In this document: positions 53,604-63,837 of the stretch, in pieces
Layout of the letters: each line of letters starts with the position of its first letter
Numbering within the stretch: position 1 is the first letter of the stretch
Origin: Alkalihalobacterium elongatum
GTDB lineage: Bacteria > Bacillota > Bacilli > Bacillales > Bacillaceae_F
Reading direction: 5' to 3'
DNA length: 64,000 bases
NCBI RefSeq assembly: GCF_019024285.1
Contig: NZ_WMKZ01000023.1
Coordinates: forward strand, 1 to 64,000
Notes under the pieces: generated by a model
The model's database searches: none
The model's input: the letters and a program-made list of their open reading frames with translations, nothing else
What the model was told of the DNA's origin: nothing
Position numbers and translations under genes: made by a program

Positions 53604-54878
53604 ATGAAAAAGAAAAAGGGTAGGGTTAGTAAAGTTTTAAAAACGATCGCAAGCTCTGCTGTCTTATTAGGTTTACTGACGGCATGTGGAGGAGGAGAAA
53701 GTAGCAGTACACCTGCAGCAAGTGATGAAGGTGAAGCTGTTGAAGTAGGTTCTGATGAAATTGCGGTCGGAATTCTTCATTCATTAAGTGGGACGATGGC
53801 TATGAGTGAAACATCATTAAGAGATGCTGAGCTTCTAGCGATTGAAGAGATCAATGCAGCTGGAGGTGTTTTAGGAAAACAGCTTGTCCCAATTATTGAA
53901 GATGGTGCTTCTGATTGGCCGACATTCTCGGAACGAGCAACAAAACTGTTGCAACAAGATGAAGTAGATGTTGTGTTTGGAGGTTGGACTTCTGCAAGTC
54001 GTAAAGCGATGCTACCAGTCTTTGAAGAAAACAATGGATTACTTTTCTACCCTGTTCAATATGAGGGTATGGAGGCTTCACCTAATATCTTCTATACAGG
54101 AGCAGCACCAAATCAACAGATTGTTCCAGCAGTTGACTGGCTACTTGAAAATAAAGGAACTGAATTTTTCCTATTAGGATCTGATTATGTTTTTCCTCGT
54201 TTAGCTAATCAAATTATTAAAGCGCAGCTCGAGGCTAGCAATGGAACAGTTGTTGATGAGCAATACACACCTTTAGGTCATACGGATTATAACACAATCA
54301 TTTCTCGTATTCGTGACTCTAAACCAACAGTTATTTTCAACACACTAAATGGAGATAGTAACGTAGCGTTTTTCAAGCAATTAGCTGATGCAGGAATTTC
54401 GCCAGATGATATTACGATCATGTCTGTAAGTGTAGCTGAAGAGGAAATTCGAGGTATTGGTGCTGATGTTTTAAAAGGGCATTATGCTAGCTGGAACTAT
54501 TACCAAACAACAGATACTCCTGAAAATAAGGAGTTTGTAGAAAAATATAAAGAAAAATTCGGTGCTGACCGTGTGACTGGTGACCCGATTGAAGCTGCGT
54601 ATATAGCGGTGTACTTATGGGCAGCTGCTGCAGAAAAAGCAGGATCTACAGATGTGGATGCAGTTAAAGCTGCTGCTGACGGAATTGAATTTAATGGTCC
54701 AGGTGGACTCGTTAAAATTAATGGTGAAAACCAACATATTTATAAAACAGTTCGTATTGGTCAAGTGCAGGCAGACGGTCAGTTTAAGGAAGTTTGGAAC
54801 TCTGGAGAGCCTATTAAACCAGACCCATTTTTAGAGAACTATGACTGGGCTAGTGGAATTAGTGGAGCTATACAGTAA
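53604..54878 (+). CDS. urtA: Urea ABC transporter substrate-binding lipoprotein UrtA
   Basis: 424 residues: signal peptide and lipobox LLTAC (C28), then a type I binding fold typical of UrtA ([100 protein letters not shown]). The YPVQYEG segment is characteristic for urea binders. ATG 53604 with AAGGGGA upstream; open frame from 53565 is not used. First gene of the urt operon, divergent from urease. Confidence 0.95.
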   Translation: MKKKKGRVSKVLKTIASSAVLLGLLTACGGGESSSTPAASDEGEAVEVGSDEIAVGILHSLSGTMAMSETSLRDAELLAIEEINAAGGVLGKQLVPIIEDGASDWPTFSERATKLLQQDEVDVVFGGWTSASRKAMLPVFEENNGLLFYPVQYEGMEASPNIFYTGAAPNQQIVPAVDWLLENKGTEFFLLGSDYVFPRLANQIIKAQLEASNGTVVDEQYTPLGHTDYNTIISRIRDSKPTVIFNTLNGDSNVAFFKQLADAGISPDDITIMSVSVAEEEIRGIGADVLKGHYASWNYYQTTDTPENKEFVEKYKEKFGADRVTGDPIEAAYIAVYLWAAAAEKAGSTDVDAVKAAADGIEFNGPGGLVKINGENQHIYKTVRIGQVQADGQFKEVWNSGEPIKPDPFLENYDWASGISGAIQ

Positions 54879-54945
54879 TACGTGTAATGGCTGATAACGT
54901 TAGTTGTCAGCCAATCTACTACTATTAACAAAGGATGTGCGAGAT

Positions 54946-55848
54946 ATGGAAGGGGTTATTGTCCAAGCGTTTAATGGAATTAGTCTAGGGTCAATCCTTT
55001 TGTTGATTGCCATGGGCCTAGCAATAACATTTGGATTAATGAAAGTTATAAATATGGCCCATGGAGAATTGATCATGATTGGGGCTTATGCCACTTATGT
55101 CGTTCAAATGACATTTCAAAAATATCTACCAGCAGGCTGGTTTGATATGTACTTCTTTCTAGCAATCCCGTTTGCCTTTTTGGTGGCAGCATTAATCGGA
55201 ATGCTATTGGAGTTTCTCGTCATTAGGCATTTATATGGGCGTCCTCTAGATAGTTTGTTAGCTACATTTGGTGTCGGCTTAATCTTACAGCAAGCGGCGC
55301 GTTCAATTTTCGGTGCACCTAATGTGGGCGTTGAGTCACCAGGTTTTTTACGAGGTGGTGTTCAAGTGATGTCGGTCACACTACCATACACGCGATTATT
55401 CATTATTTTACTAGTGCTTATTAGTATCGGTTTACTCTTTATCTATTTGTATAAAACAACAAATGGTAGACGTATTAGAGCCGTTATGCAAAATCGGAAC
55501 ATGGCGCTTTGTTTAGGAATTTCATCAAGACGAATCGACTCTACAACATTTGCGATTGGAGCAGGCTTCGCTGGTGTAGCTGGAGCAGCATTAACACTTA
55601 TTGGGCCAATTGGTCCTTCCATTGGAACGTATTATATCATTGATGCGTTTATGGTCGTGGTCGTTGGAGGAGTTGGAATGTTAATCGGAACTGTCATTGG
55701 AGCAATGGGTATTGGGATGTTTAACACGGTACTTGAGTATTGGACGAATGCGTCAATGGGTAAAGTCTTAGTATTTGCTCTAATCATTTTATTTTTACAG
55801 TGGCGCCCTAATGGGATCTTTTCTATCCGAACACGCTCACTTGATTAA
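54946..55848 (+). CDS. urtB: Urea ABC transporter permease UrtB
   Basis: 300-residue LivH-type permease, eight or so membrane segments, with [28 protein letters not shown] and the [24 protein letters not shown] cytoplasmic loop. AAAGGATG precedes ATG 54946. Forms the channel with UrtC. Confidence 0.94.
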   Translation: MEGVIVQAFNGISLGSILLLIAMGLAITFGLMKVINMAHGELIMIGAYATYVVQMTFQKYLPAGWFDMYFFLAIPFAFLVAALIGMLLEFLVIRHLYGRPLDSLLATFGVGLILQQAARSIFGAPNVGVESPGFLRGGVQVMSVTLPYTRLFIILLVLISIGLLFIYLYKTTNGRRIRAVMQNRNMALCLGISSRRIDSTTFAIGAGFAGVAGAALTLIGPIGPSIGTYYIIDAFMVVVVGGVGMLIGTVIGAMGIGMFNTVLEYWTNASMGKVLVFALIILFLQWRPNGIFSIRTRSLD

Positions 55849-55874
55849 TAGAAAGGAAAGGAGAGAGATAAACA

Positions 55875-56966
55875 GTGGAAGCATCCTTATCAAAAGTATT
55901 ATATGATCGCAGATGGTTATTTTTAGCGATCGTTGTCATTCTCTTATTATGTCCTTTGTTTCTATCGGACTTTCGCTTAAATTTACTTGGTCGCTTTTTA
56001 GCATTTGCTATTTTAGTTATTGGTTTAGATTTACTCTGGGGATACACAGGTGTTCTAAGTCTTGGACATGGGATTTTCTTTGGAATCGGCGCTTATATTA
56101 TGGGAATGTATTTAAAGCTCGAGGCAACAGCAACAGTACCCGACTTTATGATGTGGAGTGGAATTACAGAGTTACCGTGGTTTTGGGTAATCTTTCAAAA
56201 TCCGTTGATCGCTATTTTAGGGGCGATTCTACTTCCGATGATTATAGCTTCCATTTTAGGTTTTGTAATCTTTCGTAATCGTATAAAAGATGTTTATTTC
56301 ACAATCCTTACCCAAGCATTAGTGATCGTAACCGTAACTTTGATTGTTAGTTGGCAGCAATACACAGGAGGAACTAATGGATTAACAGGATTTTCTACCG
56401 TATTAGGCTACTCTCTAGCTGCTCAAACGACACAGAAGGCTATTTATTTTATTAGTGTTGCTTGCCTAGTTGCTGTGTTCTTCCTCTGCTATAGACTCGT
56501 AAATAGTCGATTTGGAAAAGTGCTCATCGCTATCCGTGATGGGGAAAACCGACTTCGTTTTTCAGGATACGATACATCTATTTTTAAAGTATTAGTTTTT
56601 ACAATATCAGCAGGAATTGCAGGATTAGCAGGGATGCTGTTTGTTTTACAAGTCGGTATTATTTCACCAACAATGATTGGAATTGTCCCTTCGATCGAGA
56701 TGATTTTATGGGTGGCGATTGGAGGTCGTGGAACGTTAATTGGACCAGTGATCGGGGCAATTGTTACGAATGTAGCAAAGACGCATTTTAGTGAAGCTTA
56801 CCCAGACATGTGGTTGTACTTTGTTGGAACTGTCTTTGTAGTTGTCGTATTATTTTTACCTGGGGGCTTAATGAGTTTAGTCAGCAAAATAAAATCAAAA
56901 TTAAGAAGGGGTGAACGTAATGTCACAAGTAAAACAACAAGTGAACGAAACAATCCTGCAGTGTAA
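55875..56966 (+). CDS. urtC: Urea ABC transporter permease UrtC
   Basis: 363-residue LivM-type permease: LLWGYTGVLSLGHGIFFGIGAYIMGMYLK, RDGENRLRFSGYDTSIFKVLVFTISAGIAGLAGMLF and VAIGGRGTLIGPVIGA. GTG start at 55875 after AAAGGAGAG. Its hydrophilic C terminus overlaps urtD by 47 bases. Confidence 0.94.
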   Translation: MEASLSKVLYDRRWLFLAIVVILLLCPLFLSDFRLNLLGRFLAFAILVIGLDLLWGYTGVLSLGHGIFFGIGAYIMGMYLKLEATATVPDFMMWSGITELPWFWVIFQNPLIAILGAILLPMIIASILGFVIFRNRIKDVYFTILTQALVIVTVTLIVSWQQYTGGTNGLTGFSTVLGYSLAAQTTQKAIYFISVACLVAVFFLCYRLVNSRFGKVLIAIRDGENRLRFSGYDTSIFKVLVFTISAGIAGLAGMLFVLQVGIISPTMIGIVPSIEMILWVAIGGRGTLIGPVIGAIVTNVAKTHFSEAYPDMWLYFVGTVFVVVVLFLPGGLMSLVSKIKSKLRRGERNVTSKTTSERNNPAV

Positions 56967-57717
56967 AGATATAACCGTGGCGTTTGGAGGCTTTGTTGCA
57001 ATTAATAACTTTTCCTTTTCGTTAAAGTATAATGAGCTTCATTTCATTATTGGTCCAAATGGTGCGGGGAAAACGACGTTTCTTGATGTGTTATGTGGAA
57101 AAACGAAGATGGTAAAAGGAGATATTCGCTTCAAGAACGATGAAAAAATTACAAATTTAAAAGAATACGAGATTGTTCGCAAAGGTATCGGGCGGAAGTT
57201 CCAAGCGCCATCCATTTTTCCTAACTTAACTGTTTTAGAGAATTTGGAACTTGCGATGAAGCAAGATAAGCGATTGCTTGCTATCTTGAGAGCGAAGAAA
57301 AAGGAACAGGAAGAGAAAAAGATTTATGAGATGCTAGAGTTGATAGGGTTAACAAAGGAAGAAGATGTCGAAGCGAAAAGTTTATCCCATGGGCAAAAGC
57401 AATGGCTTGAAATTGGCATGGTCATGATGCAGGAGCCAGATCTTCTATTACTAGATGAACCGATTGCTGGCATGACAGAGGAAGAGGAACATAAGACGGG
57501 TGAATTACTATTAAAGTTAAAAGAAAAGTGTACGGTCGTTGTTGTTGAACATGACATGGATTTTGTTCGTCAATATGCTGAAAAAGTGACTGTCATGCAC
57601 GGCGGGCAATTATTATGTGATGGTAAAATGGAACAAGTCCAACGAAATGAACGTGTCATGGAAGTGTATTTAGGTAGAAAAGGTGATGAAAAATATGCTA
57701 CAGCTACAACAGGTTGA
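56920..57717 (+). CDS. urtD: Urea ABC transporter ATPase UrtD
   Basis: 265-residue LivG-type ATPase: Walker A GPNGAGKTT, signature LSHGQKQW (LSHGQ form typical for UrtD), Walker B LLLLDEPIAGM, H-loop VVEHDMDFV. ATG 56920, nine bases after AAGGGG, is preferred over GTG 56911. Overlaps urtE by 23 bases. Confidence 0.95.
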   Translation: MSQVKQQVNETILQCKDITVAFGGFVAINNFSFSLKYNELHFIIGPNGAGKTTFLDVLCGKTKMVKGDIRFKNDEKITNLKEYEIVRKGIGRKFQAPSIFPNLTVLENLELAMKQDKRLLAILRAKKKEQEEKKIYEMLELIGLTKEEDVEAKSLSHGQKQWLEIGMVMMQEPDLLLLDEPIAGMTEEEEHKTGELLLKLKEKCTVVVVEHDMDFVRQYAEKVTVMHGGQLLCDGKMEQVQRNERVMEVYLGRKGDEKYATATTG

Positions 57718-58384
57718 AATTGCTTATGACGAAAGTACAGTTATCCGTGATGTTTCACTAGAGGTAAGACCAGGTCAAGTTGTCTGTTTAATGGGACGTA
57801 ATGGTGTTGGGAAAACAACATTAGTCAAAGCGATTATGGGCCTTTTAAAACTAAAAGGAGGTTCCATTTCCTATGACGATGAGGATGTAACAAAGAAGGC
57901 GCCAAATTATCGAGCCAGAAAAGGTATCGGATATGTACCACAAGGAAGAGAAATTTTCCCACAGTTATCTGTTCATGAAAATTTACTTTTAGGTCTTGAA
58001 GCGAATAATACCATTATGAAAATTGATGAAAAAGTATACGACTTTTTCCCAGTCATTAAAGAAATGAAGGATCGGAATGGAGGAGACTTAAGTGGTGGAC
58101 AACAGCAGCAGTTAGCTATTGCTCGCGCCTTAGTGGCAAACCCTCGCTGCTTGTTGCTTGACGAACCAACAGAAGGCATTCAACCAAACATCGTTCAAGA
58201 TATTCAAGACGTTATTCGTGAAATTAAAGAAACGAGTGAGGACACATCGATCTTACTTGTGGAACAGAGCTTTGATTTTGCCAAAAGTGTAGCTGACTAT
58301 TTTTATATCGTTGATAAAGGGAGGATCGTATATGAAGGTAGTGAACTAGTTGAAGAAGAGGTAAGTAAGTATTTGAGTGTTTAA
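57695..58384 (+). CDS. urtE: Urea ABC transporter ATPase UrtE
   Basis: 229-residue LivF-type ATPase: Walker A GRNGVGKTT, signature LSGGQQQQ, Walker B LLLDEPTEG, with IGYVPQGREIFPQLSVHENL. ATG 57695, eight bases after AAAGGTGA, is the likely start. Last gene of urtABCDE. Confidence 0.95.
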   Translation: MLQLQQVEIAYDESTVIRDVSLEVRPGQVVCLMGRNGVGKTTLVKAIMGLLKLKGGSISYDDEDVTKKAPNYRARKGIGYVPQGREIFPQLSVHENLLLGLEANNTIMKIDEKVYDFFPVIKEMKDRNGGDLSGGQQQQLAIARALVANPRCLLLDEPTEGIQPNIVQDIQDVIREIKETSEDTSILLVEQSFDFAKSVADYFYIVDKGRIVYEGSELVEEEVSKYLSV

Positions 58385-58401
58385 AAATATTTTAATGATA
58401 G

Positions 58402-58440
58402 AGAAGGTATCTCAAAAGGTATTTTTGAGATGCCTTCTTT
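58402..58440 (+). terminator. Terminator of the urt operon
   Basis: 16-bp stem AGAAGGTATCTCAAAA (58402-58417) with 58423-58438, one G-T pair, ending in TTTT. Confidence 0.88.
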
Positions 58441-58510
58441 TATGATGTTAAATTTTGGTTTAATATTGTGGTTTTTAAGAAAATTGATGGGTTTGAGGGA
58501 TTTCGAGGTG

Positions 58511-59224
58511 TCACAGTGTCGCTTTAAACCACTCTTTCCTCTCTTCAAATTGCTTTTTTCGGTGGCCGTTTGCTCCAGACGGATGAGGAAAATCAAATAG
58601 TATCGTTTTGTGGTGGATTTTCCCTTCCACTTTTAAATAACGTAAAACATCGGATACAGCTTTACCTGCTGGGATGATTACAGCATCTTTTACTTCGTTT
58701 AGCTCGGGTACTAACAGTTCATGAATCATTTGTAAAAGCAAATGATGCCTCAGCATTGAGGGTGATGAGCCTGTGTAATTTTTCTTTTTAATAAACACTG
58801 GATATCTAAGTGTAGAAGAGGAATGGAGGAGATGGTTCATATCCCCGTAAAGCTCTGCGCAGCTATTAATGTTTAGGTGCTGATTCAACTCTATACCATC
58901 TAACATCTCAATTAGGTTTTTTCTAATCCCTTTTCCGCCAAAGCTTGCCTGTTTTTTAGCATTTCGTAGCATTACTTTTTGTTCTTCCAAGCCGATGTTT
59001 TTCCGTACATAATTATAGGCTAGTTGCATTTGTGTCCACCCTGGAGTAATTCCTAGTATAATTACTTTTGCTTCTTTATTTATGTATTCAAATGGAGCCC
59101 AGAATACGTCAATATGAACGTCTTGGGCGTAAAGGAAATGATTGGTCATTAAGTCTGCTTTTTCATAAGTTTCTTTAATAGGTAATTGTAAAAGGCTGTG
59201 TTCATAGTTTTTAAAGAAGAACAT
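58511..59224 (-). CDS. Uracil-DNA-glycosylase-superfamily protein
   Basis: 237 residues with the UDG-fold landmarks: VIILGITPGWTQ (motif I, GxxPG), VKDAVIIPAGKAVSDVLRYL strand, and FDFPHPSGANGHR (motif II HPSG). The active-site Asp/Asn of classical family 1/4 enzymes is not evident, so activity on uracil is unproven. GGGGGGATATAAA precedes ATG 59224. Convergent with urtE, alone on this strand. Confidence 0.75.
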   Translation of the reverse strand: MFFFKNYEHSLLQLPIKETYEKADLMTNHFLYAQDVHIDVFWAPFEYINKEAKVIILGITPGWTQMQLAYNYVRKNIGLEEQKVMLRNAKKQASFGGKGIRKNLIEMLDGIELNQHLNINSCAELYGDMNHLLHSSSTLRYPVFIKKKNYTGSSPSMLRHHLLLQMIHELLVPELNEVKDAVIIPAGKAVSDVLRYLKVEGKIHHKTILFDFPHPSGANGHRKKQFEERKEWFKATL

Positions 59225-59417
59225 TTTATATCCCCCCAGCGATAATCCGATAAACTATATTCATAAAAAATCTGTTTCTTTTCCGATAGCTAAAAGGTTT
59301 GCAAAGTACATTCTTTATTAATCAACTGTTATGATTAAGTGTCTTCAAACGTTTTGTCGATATACTAAATTTAGTTTAAACTAGGAATATCCAGTGAAAG
59401 AAAGAGGGAGAAAAGTA

Positions 59418-60266
59418 ATGAAATTTTTTATTTCAGCAGATATTGAAGGGGTCACAGGTGTCGCAACGGGAGTACAGCTAAAAAAGGAAAGTGAATACCA
59501 GCGTTTTAGAAAACTCATGACTCAAGATGTAAACGCTGCAATTGAAGGCGCTTTTAATGGAGGAGCTACAGAAGTTGTCGTTGCTGATGGTCATGGAAAT
59601 ATGTCAAATATTTTCATAGAGGATCTTGATGAGCGTGCAAGTCTTATTTCCGGGAATAATCGTGTGATGTGTCAACTAGAAGGACTAGATGATACATATG
59701 ATGGTATTCTGTTTGTTGGTCATCATGGCCGTGAAGGTGGATCCGAACGTACAGTTATTAACCATTCGTTAGCTGGTATTTGTGTAAACGAATTCCGTAT
59801 TAATGGAAAGGTTGTAGGTGAAACAGAGCTAAATGCTGCTGTTGCAGGCGATTATAACGTGCCAGCACTTTTAATTACGGGAGACGACGCATACGTAGAA
59901 GAAGTAAGGGAGACATTACCTCATATCGAAGCGGCTGTTGTCAAACGAGGGATTGATCGTTTAGCAGCTGAACTGCTTCCGCCAAAAAAGACTCAGCAAT
60001 TAATTAAAGATAAAGCAAAATTAGCTGCGGAAAAAGCAAAAAACATCAAACCTTATAAAATTGAAGGACCTATTACATTTGAAATTGATTTTAAAGGGAC
60101 TAATCAAGCTCTCATGACGACAACAATTCCTTCTGTGGAACTCATCGGTCCAAAGACTATTCGGTTTACGTCTCCAGATATGGTAACAGCATACAAGCAT
60201 ATGTGGGGATGCGTTATTATTGGTATGGCAGCAACTCAAGGTGTTTTAGGACAAGCGAATGCATAG
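59418..60266 (+). CDS. dppA: M55-family D-aminopeptidase DppA
   Basis: 282 residues. Zinc ligands as in B. subtilis DppA: D8 and E10 (ISADIEG), H59 (DGHGN), H103 (GHHGREG), E135 region (VGETELN), with H116 (INHSLAG) as likely nucleophile-equivalent. It hydrolyses D-Ala-D-Ala and D-Ala-Gly-Gly, and in B. subtilis is made in stationary phase. No dppBCDE transporter genes follow. ATG 59418 after GAGGGAG; upstream GTG 59394 is not used. Confidence 0.92.
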   Translation: MKFFISADIEGVTGVATGVQLKKESEYQRFRKLMTQDVNAAIEGAFNGGATEVVVADGHGNMSNIFIEDLDERASLISGNNRVMCQLEGLDDTYDGILFVGHHGREGGSERTVINHSLAGICVNEFRINGKVVGETELNAAVAGDYNVPALLITGDDAYVEEVRETLPHIEAAVVKRGIDRLAAELLPPKKTQQLIKDKAKLAAEKAKNIKPYKIEGPITFEIDFKGTNQALMTTTIPSVELIGPKTIRFTSPDMVTAYKHMWGCVIIGMAATQGVLGQANA

Positions 60267-60300
60267 GTAAATCCTGTGTTAAGAGAGCCGGTCTCGTAAA

Positions 60301-60356
60301 AATAAAAGCAAGGGGTAATTCCGTGTGTTCAAAACAGGTTGCCTTTTGCTTTTTAA
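60301..60356 (+). terminator. Probable terminator after dppA
   Basis: AAAAGCAAGGGGTAA pairs imperfectly with TTGCCTTTTGCTTTT over a long loop; ends in T5. The rest of 60267-60661 is non-coding except for the sites below. Confidence 0.55.
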
Positions 60357-60566
60357 TTAAGCAATGTAAAGTGAGTGTATTAATAGCTTTATCTCTTTGC
60401 TCATTCGTTTCGTAGCTATTTTTTTAGTAATAAGGACATTCGAATAACAAAAGTTATGGGATAGTTCTAAAGCGTGTTTCTCATAAATTGTTGCCTATAG
60501 CTATTGGTCCGCTAACCAAGATTATTAAAAGGCCTCTAAAAAAACAAAGCTGGACGCTTTTATATA

Positions 60567-60580
60567 TGAAAGCGGTTTAA
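60567..60580. promoter_or_regulatory. cre-like site
   Basis: TGAAAGCGGTTTAA matches the CcpA consensus TGNAANCGNWNNCA at all but the C of the last pair. Confidence 0.45.
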
Positions 60581-60593
60581 AAAGAGACAATGT

Positions 60594-60611
60594 TTGTTCA
60601 CTGTTTCACAA
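60594..60611. promoter_or_regulatory. Rex-like operator
   Basis: TTGTTCACTGTTTCACAA: right half TCACAA perfect, left TTGTTC 4/6, six-base spacer as in the Rex site TTGTGA-N6-TCACAA. A half site TTTCACAAA recurs at 60974-60982 before adhE. Confidence 0.45.
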
Positions 60612-60661
60612 ACTTTTACATGCTAATATTAACTTATGAAAGACAAAAGGAGTTGATCAAG

Positions 60662-60889
60662 ATGATATTATGCCAATGGAAAGACTTTTCTACAGATACT
60701 GAAACCTACTCACTAGAGATGTTTGAAGCTCTCGTTGGCGATGAGTTTGAGGCAATGATGTTTGAAGAGGGGAAGGAAATTCCGACATATATTTGGACAG
60801 TAAACTTTGTTTGTATCATTAATGAGAATTCCAAGCTTTATAACGATATCTCCATTACTAAAATTCAAAGAAATCCAGTTTGCGAGTAA
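60662..60889 (+). CDS. 75-residue hypothetical protein before adhE
   Basis: Small acidic protein MILCQWKDFSTDTETYSLEMFEALVG..., beta/alpha mixture. AAAGGAG nine bases before ATG 60662 supports translation; the longer frame from 60590 lacks a site and overlaps the Rex-like operator. No family recognised. It is 125 bases before adhE and may be cotranscribed. Confidence 0.6.
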   Translation: MILCQWKDFSTDTETYSLEMFEALVGDEFEAMMFEEGKEIPTYIWTVNFVCIINENSKLYNDISITKIQRNPVCE

Positions 60890-61014
60890 TTAATGTATGT
60901 ATAATGAAGTTTTGTGGCTGCGCAGTTTAATAAACTATTATTAGAAAAAAATTTTAAAGATACATGCTCACCATTTCACAAACTTTATGTTTACTTTTTA
61001 AGGGGGACTTCACA

Positions 61015-63618
61015 ATGGGAGTTTTAGAAAAGGAAGTAAAGAAACAAAATGATGTGACGATGATGATTGAGAAATTGGTTGAAAACGGGCAGTCTGCATT
61101 AGCCCAATTTATGAGTTTTGACCAAGAAACGATAGACGGCATCGTAAAGGAAATGGCATTGGCAGGACTTGATCAGCATATGGCATTAGCGAAGATGGCT
61201 ATTGAGGAAACCCAGCGCGGGATTTATGAGGATAAGATCATTAAAAATATGTTTGCAACCGAGTATGTCTACCATAATATAAAGTACGACAAAACCGTTG
61301 GTGTTATTGAAGATAATGACCACGAGGGTGTTATACAAATTGCGGAACCTGTTGGTGTTGTGGCAGGGGTAACTCCGGTAACAAACCCAACCTCTACTAC
61401 AATGTTTAAAGCGTTAATTTCAATTAAAACGAGAAACCCGATTATTTTCGCTTTCCATCCATCAGCCCAGAAATGTAGCCGTGAAGCGGCAAGGGTTTTG
61501 AGGGACGCTGCTATAAAAGCAGGCGCACCAGAGTATTGTATTCAGTGGATTGACACTCCATCTATTTCAGCAACCCAACAATTAATGAATCATCCTGGGG
61601 TTGCACTTGTACTAGCAACAGGTGGAGCAGGGATGGTAAAGTCGGCTTATAGTACAGGAAAGCCAGCTCTAGGAGTAGGACCAGGAAACGTGCCTTGTTA
61701 TATAGAGAAAACAGCAAATGTAAAACGTGCGGTTAATGATTTAATTCTATCGAAAACGTTTGATAATGGAATGATTTGTGCATCCGAACAAGCGGCCATT
61801 GTAGATAGGGAAATTTATGATGTAATAAAAGAAAAAATGAAGAGTAATGGCTGCTACTTTCTGAATAAGGCAGAGCAGAAGAAAGTAGAGAAGCTTGTCA
61901 TTAATGAACAGAGTTGTGCAGTAAATCCAGAAATAGTAGGTAAAACACCTTATTTTATTGCTAGATTAGCAGGTGTAGAGGTGCCAGAGGATACAAAGAT
62001 TTTAATAGCGGAATTACAGGGTGTGGGGCCAGACTTTCCACTATCTAGAGAAAAATTGAGTCCAGTACTAGCATTCTATAAAGTGAACTCTACAAAGGAA
62101 GGTTTAACTCGAGCAGAAGAAATGTTAGCTTTTGGGGGACTTGGTCACTCTGCTGTCATCCATTCTGAAGATGATTCTGTCATAAGGAAGTTTGGTAGTC
62201 AAATGAAGGCTGGACGTTTAATTGTAAATGCTCCATCAAGCCAAGGGGCGATCGGTGACATTTATAATGCCTTTTTACCTTCATTAACTTTAGGTTGCGG
62301 TTCATATGGACGTAATTCGGTATCTTCAAATGTAAGTGCAGTTCACTTATTAAATATAAAAAGACTGGCAAGAAGAAACACGAATATGCAATGGTTTAAG
62401 GTTCCACCAAAGGTTTATTTTGAAAAGCATTCAACTCAATACTTATCAAAAATGCCAAGTATCTCAAAGGCGTTTATTGTCACAGACCCTGGAATGGTAA
62501 AGCTAGGGTATGTAGATAAAGTTCTTTATTACTTGAGAAAACGTAATGATTATGTACACTGCGAAATTTTCTCAGATGTGGAACCAGACCCATCAATTGA
62601 AACAGTAATGAAAGGTGCAGACATGATGCACAACTTCCAGCCAGATGTAATTATTGCACTCGGTGGGGGATCTGCGATGGACGCAGCAAAAGGGATGTGG
62701 TTATTTTATGAGCATCCAGAGACGGATTTTAAAGGCTTAAAACAAAAGTTTCTCGATATTCGTAAACGAATTTTTAAATATCCAAACTTGGGAGGTAAAG
62801 CACAATTTGTTGCTATCCCAACTACTTCAGGGACGGGTTCTGAGGTTACCTCTTTCTCTGTAATTACCGATAAAGAAAACAATGTGAAGTACCCATTAGC
62901 CGATTATGAATTAACTCCTGATGTAGCTATCATCGATCCTCAATTTGTAATGACTGTACCAAAGCATGTTACAGCAGATACTGGAATGGATGTATTAACA
63001 CATGCAATTGAAGCTTATGTATCTATTATGGCTAATGATTATACAGACGGTTTGGCTATGAAAGCCATTCAGCTTGTATTTGACTATCTTCCAACAGCCT
63101 ACCGTAATGGAAGTGACGAGCTTGCGCGAGAAAAAATGCATAATGCGTCAACGATTGCTGGAATGGCCTTTGCTAATGCTTTCTTAGGAATAAACCATAG
63201 TTTAGCCCATAAACTAGGAGCAGCATTCAATATTCCGCATGGGCGTGCAAACACGATATTAATGCCACATGTCATCCGCTATAATTCAACACAGCCTAAA
63301 AAGTTTACTGCATTCCCTAAGTACGAGCATTTCATTGCCGACGAGCGTTACGCAGATATTGCAGTAATGCTAGGCCTACCTGCCAGAACGAAGGAAGAGG
63401 CCGTTGAAAGCTTAGTTCAAGCGATCATTAACTTGGCAGAAGAATTAGACATTCCAATGAGTATTGAAGCATGCGGAATAAAGAAAGAGGACTTTGAGTC
63501 TAAGGTAGAGCAGTTGGCTGAGCGTGCCTTTGAAGATCAATGTACAACAGCGAATCCAAAGCTACCATTAGTCCAAGAGTTAGTGGAAATCTATCGAAAT
63601 GCGTATAAAGGAGTTTAA
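61015..63618 (+). CDS. adhE: Bifunctional acetaldehyde-CoA/alcohol dehydrogenase AdhE
   Basis: 867 residues. The N-terminal half is an acetylating aldehyde dehydrogenase (catalytic C255 in GMICASEQAA; PVGVVAGVTPVTNPTSTT), the C-terminal half an iron-dependent alcohol dehydrogenase (ALGGGSAMDAAK, DTGMDVLTHAIEAYVS, GINHSLAHKLGA, HGRANTILMPH with metal-binding His). Converts acetyl-CoA to ethanol in fermentation and forms spirosomes. ATG 61015 after AAGGGGGAC; upstream frame not used. Candidate cre and Rex sites suggest redox and carbon control. Ends 190 bases before a terminator. Confidence 0.97.
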   Translation: MGVLEKEVKKQNDVTMMIEKLVENGQSALAQFMSFDQETIDGIVKEMALAGLDQHMALAKMAIEETQRGIYEDKIIKNMFATEYVYHNIKYDKTVGVIEDNDHEGVIQIAEPVGVVAGVTPVTNPTSTTMFKALISIKTRNPIIFAFHPSAQKCSREAARVLRDAAIKAGAPEYCIQWIDTPSISATQQLMNHPGVALVLATGGAGMVKSAYSTGKPALGVGPGNVPCYIEKTANVKRAVNDLILSKTFDNGMICASEQAAIVDREIYDVIKEKMKSNGCYFLNKAEQKKVEKLVINEQSCAVNPEIVGKTPYFIARLAGVEVPEDTKILIAELQGVGPDFPLSREKLSPVLAFYKVNSTKEGLTRAEEMLAFGGLGHSAVIHSEDDSVIRKFGSQMKAGRLIVNAPSSQGAIGDIYNAFLPSLTLGCGSYGRNSVSSNVSAVHLLNIKRLARRNTNMQWFKVPPKVYFEKHSTQYLSKMPSISKAFIVTDPGMVKLGYVDKVLYYLRKRNDYVHCEIFSDVEPDPSIETVMKGADMMHNFQPDVIIALGGGSAMDAAKGMWLFYEHPETDFKGLKQKFLDIRKRIFKYPNLGGKAQFVAIPTTSGTGSEVTSFSVITDKENNVKYPLADYELTPDVAIIDPQFVMTVPKHVTADTGMDVLTHAIEAYVSIMANDYTDGLAMKAIQLVFDYLPTAYRNGSDELAREKMHNASTIAGMAFANAFLGINHSLAHKLGAAFNIPHGRANTILMPHVIRYNSTQPKKFTAFPKYEHFIADERYADIAVMLGLPARTKEEAVESLVQAIINLAEELDIPMSIEACGIKKEDFESKVEQLAERAFEDQCTTANPKLPLVQELVEIYRNAYKGV

Positions 63619-63808
63619 AGCAAACTTCATAATCTAACGAATAGTTTTTTAAAATAATCTAAGAAGTTCCTCGCAAAATGTACCCTATTAGAGTAGGAAA
63701 TTAAAAAAGCCTGCTTTAAAGGAGAGGAGTTGCGTTATAGTGGAGAAGTATCCTTCATAAGGTTGATGAAGGACATTACAGGATAAATGTTATGTACAGT
63801 CAAACAGA

Positions 63809-63837
63809 AAGGTTGGGGTTAAACCCGACCTTTTTTG
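63809..63837 (+). terminator. Intrinsic terminator
   Basis: AAGGTTGGG (63809-63817) pairs with CCCGACCTT (63824-63832), one G-T pair, then TTTT. It lies about 190 bp after adhE. Confidence 0.8.

Noticed and set aside
48336-58384. Urease plus urea transporter as the novel system
   Set aside because: Gene content and order are standard for Bacillaceae; only the paired regulatory boxes are noteworthy.
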